64,000 nucleotides of DNA from assembly GCF_000513295.1 (NCBI RefSeq), contig NC_023065.1, positions 3,208,501 to 3,272,500 on the forward strand. The letters are read 5' to 3'. How positions within the stretch are numbered: the first letter of the stretch is position 1; every line of letters starts with the position of its first letter. Position numbers and translations under genes: made by a program. This DNA comes from Magnetospirillum gryphiswaldense MSR-1 v2. GTDB taxonomy: Bacteria > Pseudomonadota > Alphaproteobacteria > Rhodospirillales > Magnetospirillaceae. Positions 38,897-47,988 of the stretch are shown here, piece after piece. The notes under the pieces are model-generated. The model saw nothing but the letters and a program-made list of their open reading frames with translations. It was not told the DNA's origin and made no database searches.

Positions 38897-39172
38897 ATGC
38901 GCATCGATAAATGGCTGTTCTTCACCCGCCTGCTCAAGACCCGCAGCCAGGCCGCCGCCCTGGTCGAGGCGGGCGAGGTGCGGCTGAACGGCGCCCTTAT
39001 CGACAAACCGGCGCAGCCGGTGAAGGTGGGCGACGAGTTGATCTTCCCCACCGGCAAGCGGTTGCGCCGGGTGGTGGTTTTGGCCCATGGCCACCGCCGC
39101 GGCCCGGCGCCCGAGGCCCAGGCGCTGTATCAGGAACTGGAAGCGCCCCGGCCCGATCCGTGGACCGACTAG
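38897..39172 (+). CDS. hslR: S4-domain RNA-binding heat-shock protein (Hsp15-like)
   Basis: This 91-residue protein is an S4 RNA-binding domain (MRIDKWLFFTRLLKTRSQAAALVEAGEVRLNG) with a basic tail (KRLRRVVVLAHGHRRG). E. coli Hsp15 binds stalled 50S subunits carrying nascent-chain tRNA. It is a single gene, divergent from csp and convergent with paaY. Confidence 0.88.
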   Translation: MRIDKWLFFTRLLKTRSQAAALVEAGEVRLNGALIDKPAQPVKVGDELIFPTGKRLRRVVVLAHGHRRGPAPEAQALYQELEAPRPDPWTD

Positions 39173-39173
39173 A

Positions 39174-39782
39174 TCAGGCGCCCTTGGTCACGTGCAGGGG
39201 CGCCACCGTGCCGGCATCGACCGTGCCGCGATCGGCTTCCGGCGCGGTCAAGGCGTCGCAGGCGCGCATGGTGGTCAGGCTGCGGAATGCAAGGCGCTGG
39301 TATTCCGCCGTACCCGCCGATTTCCAGGTGATTTCCTCGTCCTTCAACGCGCGCATCACCTTGGCCGGAGTGCCGCCGATCAGCGACCGTGCCGGCAGGA
39401 TGGCGCCGGCCTTGACGAAGGATTGGGCGGCGACGATGGAGCTTTCCCCCACCACCGCGCCATCCATGACCACGCTGTTCATGCCGACCAGGGCGTTCTT
39501 GCCGACCACACAACCATGCAAGATGGCGCCGTGGCCGATATGACCATCTTCCTCGACCACCGCGTCTTGGCCGGGGAAGGCATGCATGACGCAGCAATCC
39601 TGCACATTGGCGCCGTCATTGATGCGAATGGCGCCGAAATCGCCGCGCAAACTGGCCAGCGGTCCGATATAGCAGCGCGCGCCGATGATGACGTCGCCGA
39701 TCAGCACGGCCGTGGGGTGGACGAAAGCGGTGGGATGGACCACCGGGATGATTCCATCGATGGCATAGACGGTGGGACGCAT
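39174..39782 (-). CDS. paaY: PaaY-like hexapeptide-repeat thioesterase/gamma-carbonic anhydrase
   Basis: This 202-residue left-handed beta-helix protein has repeated hexapeptides ([36 protein letters not shown]) and metal-ligand His residues ([12 protein letters not shown]). PaaY is a CoA thioesterase that removes dead-end products of phenylacetate degradation. The gene lies downstream of paaN on the same strand, supporting the name. The frame extends upstream into the repeat region and paaN; the ATG after AAGGATT is preferred. Confidence 0.88.
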   Translation of the reverse strand: MRPTVYAIDGIIPVVHPTAFVHPTAVLIGDVIIGARCYIGPLASLRGDFGAIRINDGANVQDCCVMHAFPGQDAVVEEDGHIGHGAILHGCVVGKNALVGMNSVVMDGAVVGESSIVAAQSFVKAGAILPARSLIGGTPAKVMRALKDEEITWKSAGTAEYQRLAFRSLTTMRACDALTAPEADRGTVDAGTVAPLHVTKGA

Positions 39783-39812
39783 GGACCAATCCTTATCGAG
39801 AGCAAGAAATGG

Positions 39813-39874
39813 GACACGGATAAACACAGATGAACACGGATTTTTTATCCGCGTTTCTCCGTGTCCATCCGCGT
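39813..39874. repeat. imperfect long inverted repeat between paaN and paaY
   Basis: The segment has GGACACGGAT at one end and ATCCGCG..CCGTGTCC at the other, with internal repeats of ACACGGAT. Similar 'ACACGGAT...ATCCGTGT' palindromic elements are common dispersed repeats in proteobacteria. It may also attenuate transcription from paaN to paaY. Confidence 0.5.
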
Positions 39875-39883
39875 CATTGATCC

Positions 39884-41551
39884 TTACGCCGAATGCCGGC
39901 GCACCTGCACCACGCGGAAACGTTCGGCGACGAAGGCCGAATCGCACAACGACGCATTGGCCGCCGGATTGGCGCCGGACCCGTGATAATCCGAGAACGC
40001 CGCCGACTGATTGACGAAGACACCGCCGGTCAGGTTTTCCGACAAGGCGACGCCGGCATCGATGCACAGATCCTCGGCCTTGGCCAGGAAGGCCGGGTCG
40101 GTGGAATAGACGCTGGCGGTCAACGCGCCATGTTGCTTGGCGGTGGCCGTGGCCAGTTCCAACGCTGCCTCGCCCGAATCGGCGGCGATGACGAAGGAGA
40201 TGGGGCCGAACAATTCCTGGGTGAAGGCACTGGCGTCCTTGGCGTCCGCCGTCAGCATCAACGGCGTGCGCACCCGGGCCTGGGGGAAGGCCGGATGGGT
40301 CAGGGTGCGGCTTTCCAGCAGCACCTTGCCCAACGACCGGGCCTGATCCAGGCGGTCGCAGGTGGCCTGGGACTGCACCGCCCCCAACACTTCCACCGCA
40401 CGTTCGGGATCAGCATTGAACTTGGCCACCGCCCCGGCGATGGCGCCGGCCACCTCGTCGAAGGACAGGTGTGCGTCACCGGCCTTGATGCCGCCCCGCG
40501 GCACGAAGATGTTTTGCGGCGTCGTGCACATCTGGCCGGAATACAGGGACAGCGAGAAAGCCAGATTGCGGGTCACCGCCTTGATGTCGTCCACCGAGTC
40601 GATGACGATGAAATTGACGCCGGCCTTTTCCGCATAGGTGCGGGCCTGACGGGCGTTTTGTTCCAGCCAGGTGCCGAAGGCGGACGAGCCGGTGAAGTCG
40701 ATGATCTTGATCTCGGGCCTGAGCGCCAGATCCTTGGCCAGGGGCGCTTCCGCCGTGTCGGCGGCCAGCAGCACCAAATCCTCGGGCAGGCCGGCCTCGG
40801 CCAGCACTTCGCGGGCGATTTCCACCGTGATGGCCAAGGGCAGGATAGCGCCCGGATGGGGCTTGACCACCACCGCATTGCCGGTGACCAGACTGGCGAA
40901 CAGGCCGGGATAGCCGTTCCAGGTGGGGAAGGTGGAACAACCGATCATCAGCGCCACGCCCTGGCCGACGATGTGATAATCCTTGTCCATGCGAAGCGGA
41001 TCGGCCTTGCCCTGCGGCTTTTCCCAATGGGCATGCGGGGGCACTTCGGTCATGGCGCGATAGCCATAGGCCACCGCCTCCAGGCCGCGATCCTGGGCAT
41101 GGGGGCCGCCGGCCTGGAAGGCCATGATGAAGGCCTGGCCGGTGGTGTGCTGCACCGCCTGGGCGATCTCGAACGAGCGGCGGTTGAGGCGATGCAGGAT
41201 TTCCAGACAGACACCGGCGCGGCCCTGGGGGCCGGCCCGGCGCCAGGCCGGCAAGGCCGCCTTGGCCGCCGCCATCAGGCCGTCGATGTCCGGGGACGGA
41301 TAGGTGATGCCGAGCGCAAAGCCGAAGGGCGAGACTTCCGCCCCGACCATGGCTTTGGTCGCCGGCTGATTGAGGGCGAAGGGCTTGTCCAGGCGCGCCT
41401 TGAAGGCGGCCTCGCCGTCGGCGGCGGCGGTTTCGCCATAGATCCGACCGCTGGGGGCTTCCGGGTACGGGGTCCAGAAACCACGCTTGGCGATGGCATC
41501 AAGGGCGTTGTTCAGCGTCGCCTGATGCGCGGCGAAGAAATCCTGGCTCAT
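39884..41551 (-). CDS. paaN: phenylacetate degradation aldehyde dehydrogenase PaaN
   Basis: This 555-residue protein of the aldehyde-dehydrogenase superfamily matches the PaaN type found in phenylacetate clusters. Visible are [16 protein letters not shown], the glycine motif [11 protein letters not shown], the catalytic Cys region [10 protein letters not shown] and the C-terminal [10 protein letters not shown]. It lacks the MaoC-like hydratase domain of PaaZ, so it probably performs the aldehyde oxidation step only. It is divergent from paaFGHIJK. Confidence 0.88.
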   Translation of the reverse strand: MSQDFFAAHQATLNNALDAIAKRGFWTPYPEAPSGRIYGETAAADGEAAFKARLDKPFALNQPATKAMVGAEVSPFGFALGITYPSPDIDGLMAAAKAALPAWRRAGPQGRAGVCLEILHRLNRRSFEIAQAVQHTTGQAFIMAFQAGGPHAQDRGLEAVAYGYRAMTEVPPHAHWEKPQGKADPLRMDKDYHIVGQGVALMIGCSTFPTWNGYPGLFASLVTGNAVVVKPHPGAILPLAITVEIAREVLAEAGLPEDLVLLAADTAEAPLAKDLALRPEIKIIDFTGSSAFGTWLEQNARQARTYAEKAGVNFIVIDSVDDIKAVTRNLAFSLSLYSGQMCTTPQNIFVPRGGIKAGDAHLSFDEVAGAIAGAVAKFNADPERAVEVLGAVQSQATCDRLDQARSLGKVLLESRTLTHPAFPQARVRTPLMLTADAKDASAFTQELFGPISFVIAADSGEAALELATATAKQHGALTASVYSTDPAFLAKAEDLCIDAGVALSENLTGGVFVNQSAAFSDYHGSGANPAANASLCDSAFVAERFRVVQVRRHSA

Positions 41552-41625
41552 GCTCTACCTTCCCTGAAATCGCTGTTTTTTAGCCATTCGCGACGTTTCG
41601 TCTCCATGGCGCTTGATTTTTGATA

Positions 41626-41672
41626 CCAGATTTGGAGAATGAAGTCCAATTTTGTATCTCTTCCAAATCTGG
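41626..41672. promoter_or_regulatory. duplicated dyad operator between paaN and paaF
   Basis: CCAGATTTGGA (41626-41636) and TCCAAATCTGG (41662-41672) are an exact 11-bp inverted repeat, centres 36 bp apart. Each arm is itself a CCA-N4-TGG dyad. The 278-base divergent gap has no gene, so this is a good candidate for the site of a paa repressor; no regulator gene is nearby. Confidence 0.55.
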
Positions 41673-41829
41673 AATACACCGCAAACCCACAGGGAACTTA
41701 GCGGTTTTATCCAGCAGCGGAAGGGCGGAAGGGGCGGCAAACGCCTCCAAACATAATTCAATAATATCTGGGTAGCGACGCAAACTCGTATCGCTTTATC
41801 CAGGACAGGGACGAGAAGGCGACCAGCCG

Positions 41830-42609
41830 ATGAGCGAGTTTTCGGACATCCGGGCCGAAAAGGTGGGCGCGCATCTATTGCGTATCACCCTTGACCGCCC
41901 GCAATTGCGTAACGCTTTGCGCACCCAGACGCTGGCGGAAATCGCCCAGGCACTGGACGGAGCCGAGGCCGATGCGGCCATCCGCGCAATCATCCTGACC
42001 GGCGGCCCCAATGTGTTCGCCGCCGGGGCCGACATCAACGAGCTGGCCGCCCATGACGCCGTCAGTATCCAGACCGATGCCCGCCCCAAATACTGGGCGG
42101 CGATCCGCCGCTTCCCCAAACCGATCATCGCCGCGGTGAACGGCTTTTGTCTGGGCGGCGGCTGCGAATTGGCCATGCATGCCGACATCATCGTCGCCGG
42201 CGAGGATGCCCGTTTCGGCCAGCCGGAAATCAATCTGGGCATCATTCCCGGCGCCGGCGGTACCCAGCGCCTGACCTGGGCTTTGGGCAAATCACTGGCC
42301 ATGCGCATGGTGCTGACCGGCGAGATGATCGATTCCCGCACCGCCTTGGCCCATGGCTTGGTCGCCGAAACTTGTCAGCCAGAGTTGACGCAAGAGCGCG
42401 CCCAGGCCATCGCCGAGATCATCGCTGGCAAGCCGCCCTTGGCATTGCGTGCGGCCAAGGAAGCGGTGCTGAAAAGCTTCGAGTCCGGGCTGGAAGCCGG
42501 ACTTGCCCACGAACGCAAATGTTTCGCCGCCCTGTTCGCCACCGCCGATTTCCGCGAAGGCGTTGCCGCTTTCCGCGACAAGCGTCGCGCCCAATTCCAA
42601 GGATTGTAA
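41830..42609 (+). CDS. paaF: enoyl-CoA hydratase (2,3-dehydroadipyl-CoA hydratase, PaaF)
   Basis: This 259-residue crotonase-fold enzyme has the oxyanion-hole strand FAAGADINEL and the catalytic region INLGIIPGAGGTQRL carrying both Glu-type positions of enoyl-CoA hydratases. In the phenylacetate pathway PaaF hydrates 2,3-dehydroadipyl-CoA. It opens the paaFGHIJK operon, after a GAGAAGG ribosome-binding site. paaG begins four bases after its stop. Confidence 0.9.
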   Translation: MSEFSDIRAEKVGAHLLRITLDRPQLRNALRTQTLAEIAQALDGAEADAAIRAIILTGGPNVFAAGADINELAAHDAVSIQTDARPKYWAAIRRFPKPIIAAVNGFCLGGGCELAMHADIIVAGEDARFGQPEINLGIIPGAGGTQRLTWALGKSLAMRMVLTGEMIDSRTALAHGLVAETCQPELTQERAQAIAEIIAGKPPLALRAAKEAVLKSFESGLEAGLAHERKCFAALFATADFREGVAAFRDKRRAQFQGL

Positions 42610-42613
42610 GCCC

Positions 42614-43402
42614 ATGACCACCATCTTGTTCCAGATCGAAAACGGCGTCGCCACCCTTACGCTCAACCGGCCCGACCGCCTGAACAGTTTCAACACCGAC
42701 ATGCATGCCGAGTTGAAGGACGCGCTCAAGCAGGTGCAGGACCCGGCCAACAAGGTGCGCTGCCTGCTGATCACCGGCGCCGGGCGCGGTTTTTGCGCCG
42801 GCCAGGATCTGTCCGACCGCGCGGTGGCGCCGGGGAATGACACCCCCGATCTGGGCGAATCCATCGACAAGCGCTACAACCCGCTGATCCGCACCCTGCG
42901 CGCCCTGGAGATGCCGGTGATCTGCGCCGTCAACGGCGTCGCCGCCGGGGCCGGCGCCAATCTGGCCTTCGCCTGCGACATCGTCTTGGCCGCACGTTCG
43001 GCCAGCTTCATCCAGGCGTTTTGCAAGATCGGTCTGGTCCCCGATTCGGGCGGCACCTGGACCTTGCCGCGTCTGGTCGGCCAAGCCCGCGCCGTGGCTT
43101 TGTCCATGCTGGGCGACAAGGTCTCGGCCGAGCAGGCGGAAGCCTGGGGCATGATCTGGAAATGCGTCGATGACGACCAATTGCAGGCGGAGGCGGCCAA
43201 ATTGGCGGCGCAACTGGCCACCCAGCCGACCAAGGGTCTGGCGCTGATCAAGCGGGCCTTGGCCGCCAGTTCCACCAACACCTTGGATCAGCAGCTTGAC
43301 CTGGAGCGCGACCTGCAACGTCTGGCCGGGCGCACCCGCGACTACCAGGAAGGCGTCGCCGCCTTCATGGAAAAGCGCGTCCCCACTTTCCAGGGGATGT
43401 GA
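42614..43402 (+). CDS. paaG: ring-1,2-epoxyphenylacetyl-CoA isomerase PaaG
   Basis: This 262-residue crotonase-fold isomerase has RGFCAGQDLSDR and FCKIGLVPDSGGTW, the PaaG hallmark with Asp where hydratases have the second Glu. PaaG converts the epoxide to the seven-membered oxepin-CoA and later isomerises the dehydroadipyl-CoA. The ATG after the paaF stop is chosen; longer frames overlap paaF. Confidence 0.93.
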   Translation: MTTILFQIENGVATLTLNRPDRLNSFNTDMHAELKDALKQVQDPANKVRCLLITGAGRGFCAGQDLSDRAVAPGNDTPDLGESIDKRYNPLIRTLRALEMPVICAVNGVAAGAGANLAFACDIVLAARSASFIQAFCKIGLVPDSGGTWTLPRLVGQARAVALSMLGDKVSAEQAEAWGMIWKCVDDDQLQAEAAKLAAQLATQPTKGLALIKRALAASSTNTLDQQLDLERDLQRLAGRTRDYQEGVAAFMEKRVPTFQGM

Positions 43403-43403
43403 G

Positions 43404-44921
43404 ATGGCCGCCCTTCCCCCCACCGCCATCATCGGCATCGTCGGCGCCGGGGCCATGGGCGCCGGCATCGCCCAGGTGGCGGCCCAATCCGGCCATGAAG
43501 TGCTGCTCTATGATGCCTTCGACGGCGCGGCGGCCAAGGGCAAGGCGGGCATCGTCGCTGCCTTGGGCAAACTGACTGCCAAGAGCAAGCTGACGCCCGA
43601 GGACGCCACCGCCATCAGCGACCGCATCACCATTTGCACCGAATTGACGCAATTGGCGCCGGCAGCCCTGATCATCGAGGCCATCGTCGAGAAGCTGGAG
43701 ATCAAGCACGATCTGTTCCGCCGTCTGGAAGACATCGTCGGTCCCGAATGCATCTTGTCGTCCAACACCTCGTCGTTGTCCTTGACCGCGCTGGCCTCGG
43801 TACTGAAAAACCCAGCCCGCATGGTCGGCATGCACTTCTTCAACCCGGCCCCCATCATGGCCCTGGTCGAGGTGGTCAAGGGACTGGCGACGGCGGAGGC
43901 GGTGGCCCAAACCATCACCGACACCGCCGCCGCCTGGGGTAAATCGCCGGTCTTATGCAAATCGACGCCGGGCTTCATCGTCAATCGCGTCGCCCGCCCG
44001 TTTTATGCCGAGGGCATGCGTCTGGCCCAGGAAGGCGCCGCCACCATCGCCACCATCGATGCGGTGCTGCGCGAGGCCGGCCAGTTCCGCATGGGACCGT
44101 TCGAACTGACCGACATGATCGGCCACGACGTCAATTTCGCCGTCACCCGATCCGTCCATGCCGCCTATTTCAACGATCCGCGCTTTTTGCCCAGCCTGTT
44201 GCAGCAGGATCTGGTCGATGCCGGCTGGTTGGGCCGCAAAAGCGGGCGCGGCTTCTATGATTACGGCGCCGATGCCGTCAAGCCGGAAGCGCAAACCGCC
44301 GCCCCCTGCCCCGCGCCGACAGCCCTGGATGTGTTGGGCGATCTGGGGCCGGCCTCGGCCCTGGCCGATCTGGCGGCCAAGGCCGGCATGACCCTGGCCC
44401 GCATGGGCGGCGCCGGCATGATCGACCTGCATGGTGTCACCATCGCGTTGACCGATGGGCGCAGCGCCAGCGAACGCGCCGCCCAATTGGGCATCAATGA
44501 TCTGGTGGTGTTCGATCTGGCGCTCGACTGGTGCACGGCCAAGCGCATCGCCATCGCCGCCGCCGGCCAATGTTCGGCCATGGGGCTGGACCGCGCCATC
44601 GGCTTCTTCCAGGCCTTGGGTTTATCGGTGTCGGTGTTCGCCGACGTGCCCGGTCTGGCGGTGATGCGCACAATCGCCATGCTGGCCAACGAAGCCGCCG
44701 ACACCGTCTATCAGGGCGTCGCCTCGGCTGCCGATATCGACATCGCCATGACCAAGGGGGTCAATTATCCCCTGGGGCCGCTGGCCTGGGCCGAGCGCAT
44801 CGGCCTGGACCGGGTGCTGACGGTTTTGGACAATCTGGCCCGCACCTATGGCGAGGACCGCTACCGCGCTTCCGCTCATCTGCGCCGGCTGGTTTTCGCG
44901 AAAGGACGTTTTCATGACTGA
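43404..44921 (+). CDS. paaH: 3-hydroxyadipyl-CoA dehydrogenase PaaH
   Basis: This 505-residue NAD-dependent dehydrogenase has the Rossmann motif GIVGAGAMGAGIA (11-23), the catalytic His region GMHFFNPAPIMALVEVV, and two C-terminal 3HCDH domains (GFIVNRVARPFYAEGMRLAQEG and, after a linker, the second copy ending YPLGPLAWAERIG). It oxidises 3-hydroxyadipyl-CoA to the 3-oxo form. It starts two bases after the paaG stop and overlaps paaI by eight bases. Confidence 0.93.
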   Translation: MAALPPTAIIGIVGAGAMGAGIAQVAAQSGHEVLLYDAFDGAAAKGKAGIVAALGKLTAKSKLTPEDATAISDRITICTELTQLAPAALIIEAIVEKLEIKHDLFRRLEDIVGPECILSSNTSSLSLTALASVLKNPARMVGMHFFNPAPIMALVEVVKGLATAEAVAQTITDTAAAWGKSPVLCKSTPGFIVNRVARPFYAEGMRLAQEGAATIATIDAVLREAGQFRMGPFELTDMIGHDVNFAVTRSVHAAYFNDPRFLPSLLQQDLVDAGWLGRKSGRGFYDYGADAVKPEAQTAAPCPAPTALDVLGDLGPASALADLAAKAGMTLARMGGAGMIDLHGVTIALTDGRSASERAAQLGINDLVVFDLALDWCTAKRIAIAAAGQCSAMGLDRAIGFFQALGLSVSVFADVPGLAVMRTIAMLANEAADTVYQGVASAADIDIAMTKGVNYPLGPLAWAERIGLDRVLTVLDNLARTYGEDRYRASAHLRRLVFAKGRFHD

Positions 44922-45372
44922 CGCCAACAAGCGGCAGAAGATCGCGCAACTGGTCCTCGATCATATGTATCCCAAGGACCACAACGCCCATGCCATGGGC
45001 ATCGCCATCGACGAGATCCGCCCCGGCTATGCCCGTGCCAGCATGGTGGTGCGTCGTGAGATGCTGAACGGCCACGGCTCGTTGCATGGCGGCATGTCCT
45101 ATGCCCTGGCCGATACCGCTTTCGCCTATGCCTGCAATTCCTACAACACCAACGCGGTGGCCGCCGGCTGTTCCATCGTCTATCCGTCCGCCGGACGTGA
45201 AGGCGACCGGCTGACGGCGGAAGCGGTGGAAACCCATTTGACCGGCCGCAACGGCGTCTACGACGTCACGGTCAGCAATCAAGACGGCGATATCATCGCC
45301 CTGTTCCGCGGCCAATCGCGGATGGTGTCGGGTACCGTCGTGCCATCAGAGGAGATCGCCAAGCATGTCTGA
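44914..45372 (+). CDS. paaI: phenylacetate pathway thioesterase PaaI
   Basis: This 152-residue hot-dog-fold thioesterase shows the signature [21 protein letters not shown] with the catalytic-region D67. PaaI releases CoA from stalled ring-hydroxylated CoA esters. Overlaps of eight bases with both neighbours place it firmly in the operon. Confidence 0.93.
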   Translation: MTDANKRQKIAQLVLDHMYPKDHNAHAMGIAIDEIRPGYARASMVVRREMLNGHGSLHGGMSYALADTAFAYACNSYNTNAVAAGCSIVYPSAGREGDRLTAEAVETHLTGRNGVYDVTVSNQDGDIIALFRGQSRMVSGTVVPSEEIAKHV

Positions 45373-46570
45373 CGTGTTCATCTGCGACGCCGTGCGCACC
45401 CCCATCGGCCGTTACGGCGGCGTATTGTCGTCGGTGCGCGCCGATGATCTGGCCGCCATCCCGTTGAAAGCGCTGATGGAACGCAACCCAAACGTCGATT
45501 GGGAGGCGGTGGATGATTGCATCTTGGGCTGCGCCAATCAGGCGGGCGAGGACAACCGCGACGTCGCCCGCATGGCGGTGCTGCTGGCCGGTCTGCCCAT
45601 CTCTATCGGCGGCACCACCATCAACCGCCTGTGCGGGTCCGGCATGGATGCGGTGTTGACCGCAGCGCGGGCCATCCAGGCCGGTGCCTCCGACATCCTG
45701 ATCGCCGGCGGTGTCGAAAGCATGAGCCGGGCGCCCTTTGTCATGCCCAAGGCGACCAGCGCCTTCACCCGCGACAACGCGGTCTATGACACCACCATCG
45801 GCTGGCGCTTCGTCAACCCGTTGATGCATCAGGGCTTCGGCACCGATTCCATGCCGGAAACCGCCGAGAACGTCGCCGCCGATTTCAACATCAGCCGCGC
45901 CGACCAGGACGCTTTCGCCGTCCGCAGCCAGTTGCGCGCCGTCGCCGCCCAAGAGCAAGGCCGCTTCGACGACGAAATCATCCCGGTGCCGGTACCGCAA
46001 AGAAAGGGCGATCCCGTCCTGGTGACCAAGGACGAGCATCCGCGCGGCGACACCACCCTCGACAGTCTGGCCAAGCTGAAGGCGCCGTTCCGCCAGGGCG
46101 GCTCGGTGACGGCGGGCAATGCGTCGGGCGTCAATGACGGTGCTTGCGCCCTGATCATCGCCAATGCCGATGCGATCAAACGTCATGGCCTGAATCCGCT
46201 GGCCCGCATCACAGGCGGCGCCGTGGCCGGGGTGCCGCCCCGGATCATGGGTATGGGCCCGGCGCCGGCGTCGAAAAAACTGCTGGCCCGGTTGGGCCTG
46301 TCGCTTGCCGACATCGACTTGATCGAGCTGAACGAAGCCTTCGCCGCCCAAGCCCTGGCGGTGTTGCGCGATCTCGGCGTGGCCGACGACGCGGCCCACG
46401 TCAACCCCAATGGCGGCGCCATCGCGCTGGGGCATCCGCTCGGCATGAGCGGGGCACGGCTGTTGACCACCGCCGCCTATCAGCTTCGTCGGACCGGAAC
46501 CAATCGGGCGCTTTGCACCATGTGCATCGGCGTCGGCCAAGGGATCGCCAGCGTCATCGAACGCGTCTAA
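45365..46570 (+). CDS. paaJ: 3-oxoadipyl-CoA thiolase PaaJ
   Basis: This 401-residue thiolase has the nucleophile C90 in [11 protein letters not shown], the [19 protein letters not shown] motif and the C-terminal base Cys in [10 protein letters not shown]. It cleaves 3-oxoadipyl-CoA to succinyl-CoA and acetyl-CoA, the final step of the pathway. Confidence 0.94.
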   Translation: MSDVFICDAVRTPIGRYGGVLSSVRADDLAAIPLKALMERNPNVDWEAVDDCILGCANQAGEDNRDVARMAVLLAGLPISIGGTTINRLCGSGMDAVLTAARAIQAGASDILIAGGVESMSRAPFVMPKATSAFTRDNAVYDTTIGWRFVNPLMHQGFGTDSMPETAENVAADFNISRADQDAFAVRSQLRAVAAQEQGRFDDEIIPVPVPQRKGDPVLVTKDEHPRGDTTLDSLAKLKAPFRQGGSVTAGNASGVNDGACALIIANADAIKRHGLNPLARITGGAVAGVPPRIMGMGPAPASKKLLARLGLSLADIDLIELNEAFAAQALAVLRDLGVADDAAHVNPNGGAIALGHPLGMSGARLLTTAAYQLRRTGTNRALCTMCIGVGQGIASVIERV

Positions 46571-46601
46571 AAATATAAGAAATACAGGGAGGATAACGTC
46601 C

Positions 46602-47921
46602 ATGAGCAACCGTCTGATCCCGCCGTCGCGCGACATGCTGGACCCCATCGAGATCGCCAGCCGCGACGAAATCGCCGCCCTTCAGCTGGAACGGCTGAAA
46701 TGGTCGGTGCGTCACACCTATGACAACGTCGCCCATTACCGGGCCAAGTGCGATGCCAAGGGGGTGCACCCCGATGATCTGAAAAGCCTGGCCGATCTGG
46801 CCAAGTTCCCCTTCACCACCAAGGAGGATCTGCGCCAGACCTATCCCTTCGGGCTGTTCGCCACGCCCATGGACAAAATCGTGCGCATCCATGCCAGTTC
46901 CGGTACCACCGGCAAGCCCACCGTGGTCGGCTATACCCAGAACGACATCGACACCTGGGCCAACATGGTGGCGCGCTCGATCCGCGCCTCGGGCGGGCGG
47001 CCCGGCCACAAGGTGCAAATCGCCTATGGCTACGGCCTGTTCACCGGCGGTCTTGGCGCCCATTACGGCGCGGAACGCCTGGGCTGCGCCGTCATCCCCA
47101 TGTCCGGCGGCCAGACGGAAAAGCAGGTGCAGTTGATCCGCGATTTCGAGCCCGACATCATCATGGTCACCCCCAGCTATATGCTGGTGGTCCTTGATGA
47201 AATGGAACGCCAGGGTCTGGACCCGCGCGAAAGTTCATTGAAGGTGGGCATCTTCGGCGCCGAGCCGTGGACGGGCGCCATGCGCGAGGAAATCGAGAAG
47301 CGCGCCGGCATCGACGCCGTCGACATCTATGGCCTGTCGGAAGTGATGGGGCCGGGCGTCGCCAATGAATGCCTGGAAACCAAGGACGGCCCGCATATCT
47401 GGGAAGACCATTTCTACCCCGAGATCATCAACCCGGAAACCGGCGAGCCGGTGGCCGACGGCCAGCCGGGCGAGCTGGTCTTCACCACCCTGACCAAGGA
47501 AGGCCTGCCGGTCATCCGCTATCGCACCCGCGATCTGACCCGGCTGCTGCCGGGCACGGCGCGGTCGTTCCGGCGCATGGACAAGATCACCGGGCGCTCC
47601 GACGACATGCTGATCATCCGCGGCGTCAACGTCTTCCCCACCCAGATCGAGGAACAGATGCTGAAGGACGTGCGGCTGTCGCCGCATTATCAGATCGAGG
47701 TGTTCCGCGACGGCCACATGGACGGTCTGGTGGTCAATGTCGAACCCCGGCCCGAATTGTTCCTGGACGACGCGGCCATGGCCGACATCTCCAAGACCCT
47801 GTCGGGGCACATCAAAAGCCTGGTCGGCATCAGCACCAAGGTCCGGGTGCTCGATCCCAACACCATCCCGCGTTCCATGGGTAAGGCCAAGCGGGTGATC
47901 GACAACCGGCCCAAGCCTTAA
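46602..47921 (+). CDS. paaK: phenylacetate-CoA ligase PaaK
   Basis: This 439-residue adenylate-forming ligase activates phenylacetate to phenylacetyl-CoA with ATP. The P-loop HASSGTTGKPT (97-107), FGAEPWTGAMR, IYGLSEVMGPGVA and RSDDMLIIRGVNVFPTQIE motifs are those of PaaK. It is preceded by GGAGG and follows paaJ by 31 bases. The ring-epoxidase genes paaABCDE are not in the window. Confidence 0.95.
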   Translation: MSNRLIPPSRDMLDPIEIASRDEIAALQLERLKWSVRHTYDNVAHYRAKCDAKGVHPDDLKSLADLAKFPFTTKEDLRQTYPFGLFATPMDKIVRIHASSGTTGKPTVVGYTQNDIDTWANMVARSIRASGGRPGHKVQIAYGYGLFTGGLGAHYGAERLGCAVIPMSGGQTEKQVQLIRDFEPDIIMVTPSYMLVVLDEMERQGLDPRESSLKVGIFGAEPWTGAMREEIEKRAGIDAVDIYGLSEVMGPGVANECLETKDGPHIWEDHFYPEIINPETGEPVADGQPGELVFTTLTKEGLPVIRYRTRDLTRLLPGTARSFRRMDKITGRSDDMLIIRGVNVFPTQIEEQMLKDVRLSPHYQIEVFRDGHMDGLVVNVEPRPELFLDDAAMADISKTLSGHIKSLVGISTKVRVLDPNTIPRSMGKAKRVIDNRPKP

Positions 47922-47933
47922 GCCCCCCAAATG

Positions 47934-47965
47934 AAAACCCCCGCCGGTTGCCCGGCGGGGGTTGA
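47934..47965. terminator. terminator between convergent paaK and acnB
   Basis: CCCCCGCCGG / CCGGCGGGGG with a four-base loop. On the minus strand it is followed by TTTT, so it is best suited to ending acnB; it may also serve paaK. Confidence 0.85.
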
Positions 47966-47988
47966 TCATTTCAGCCCGAAAGCGTGAA

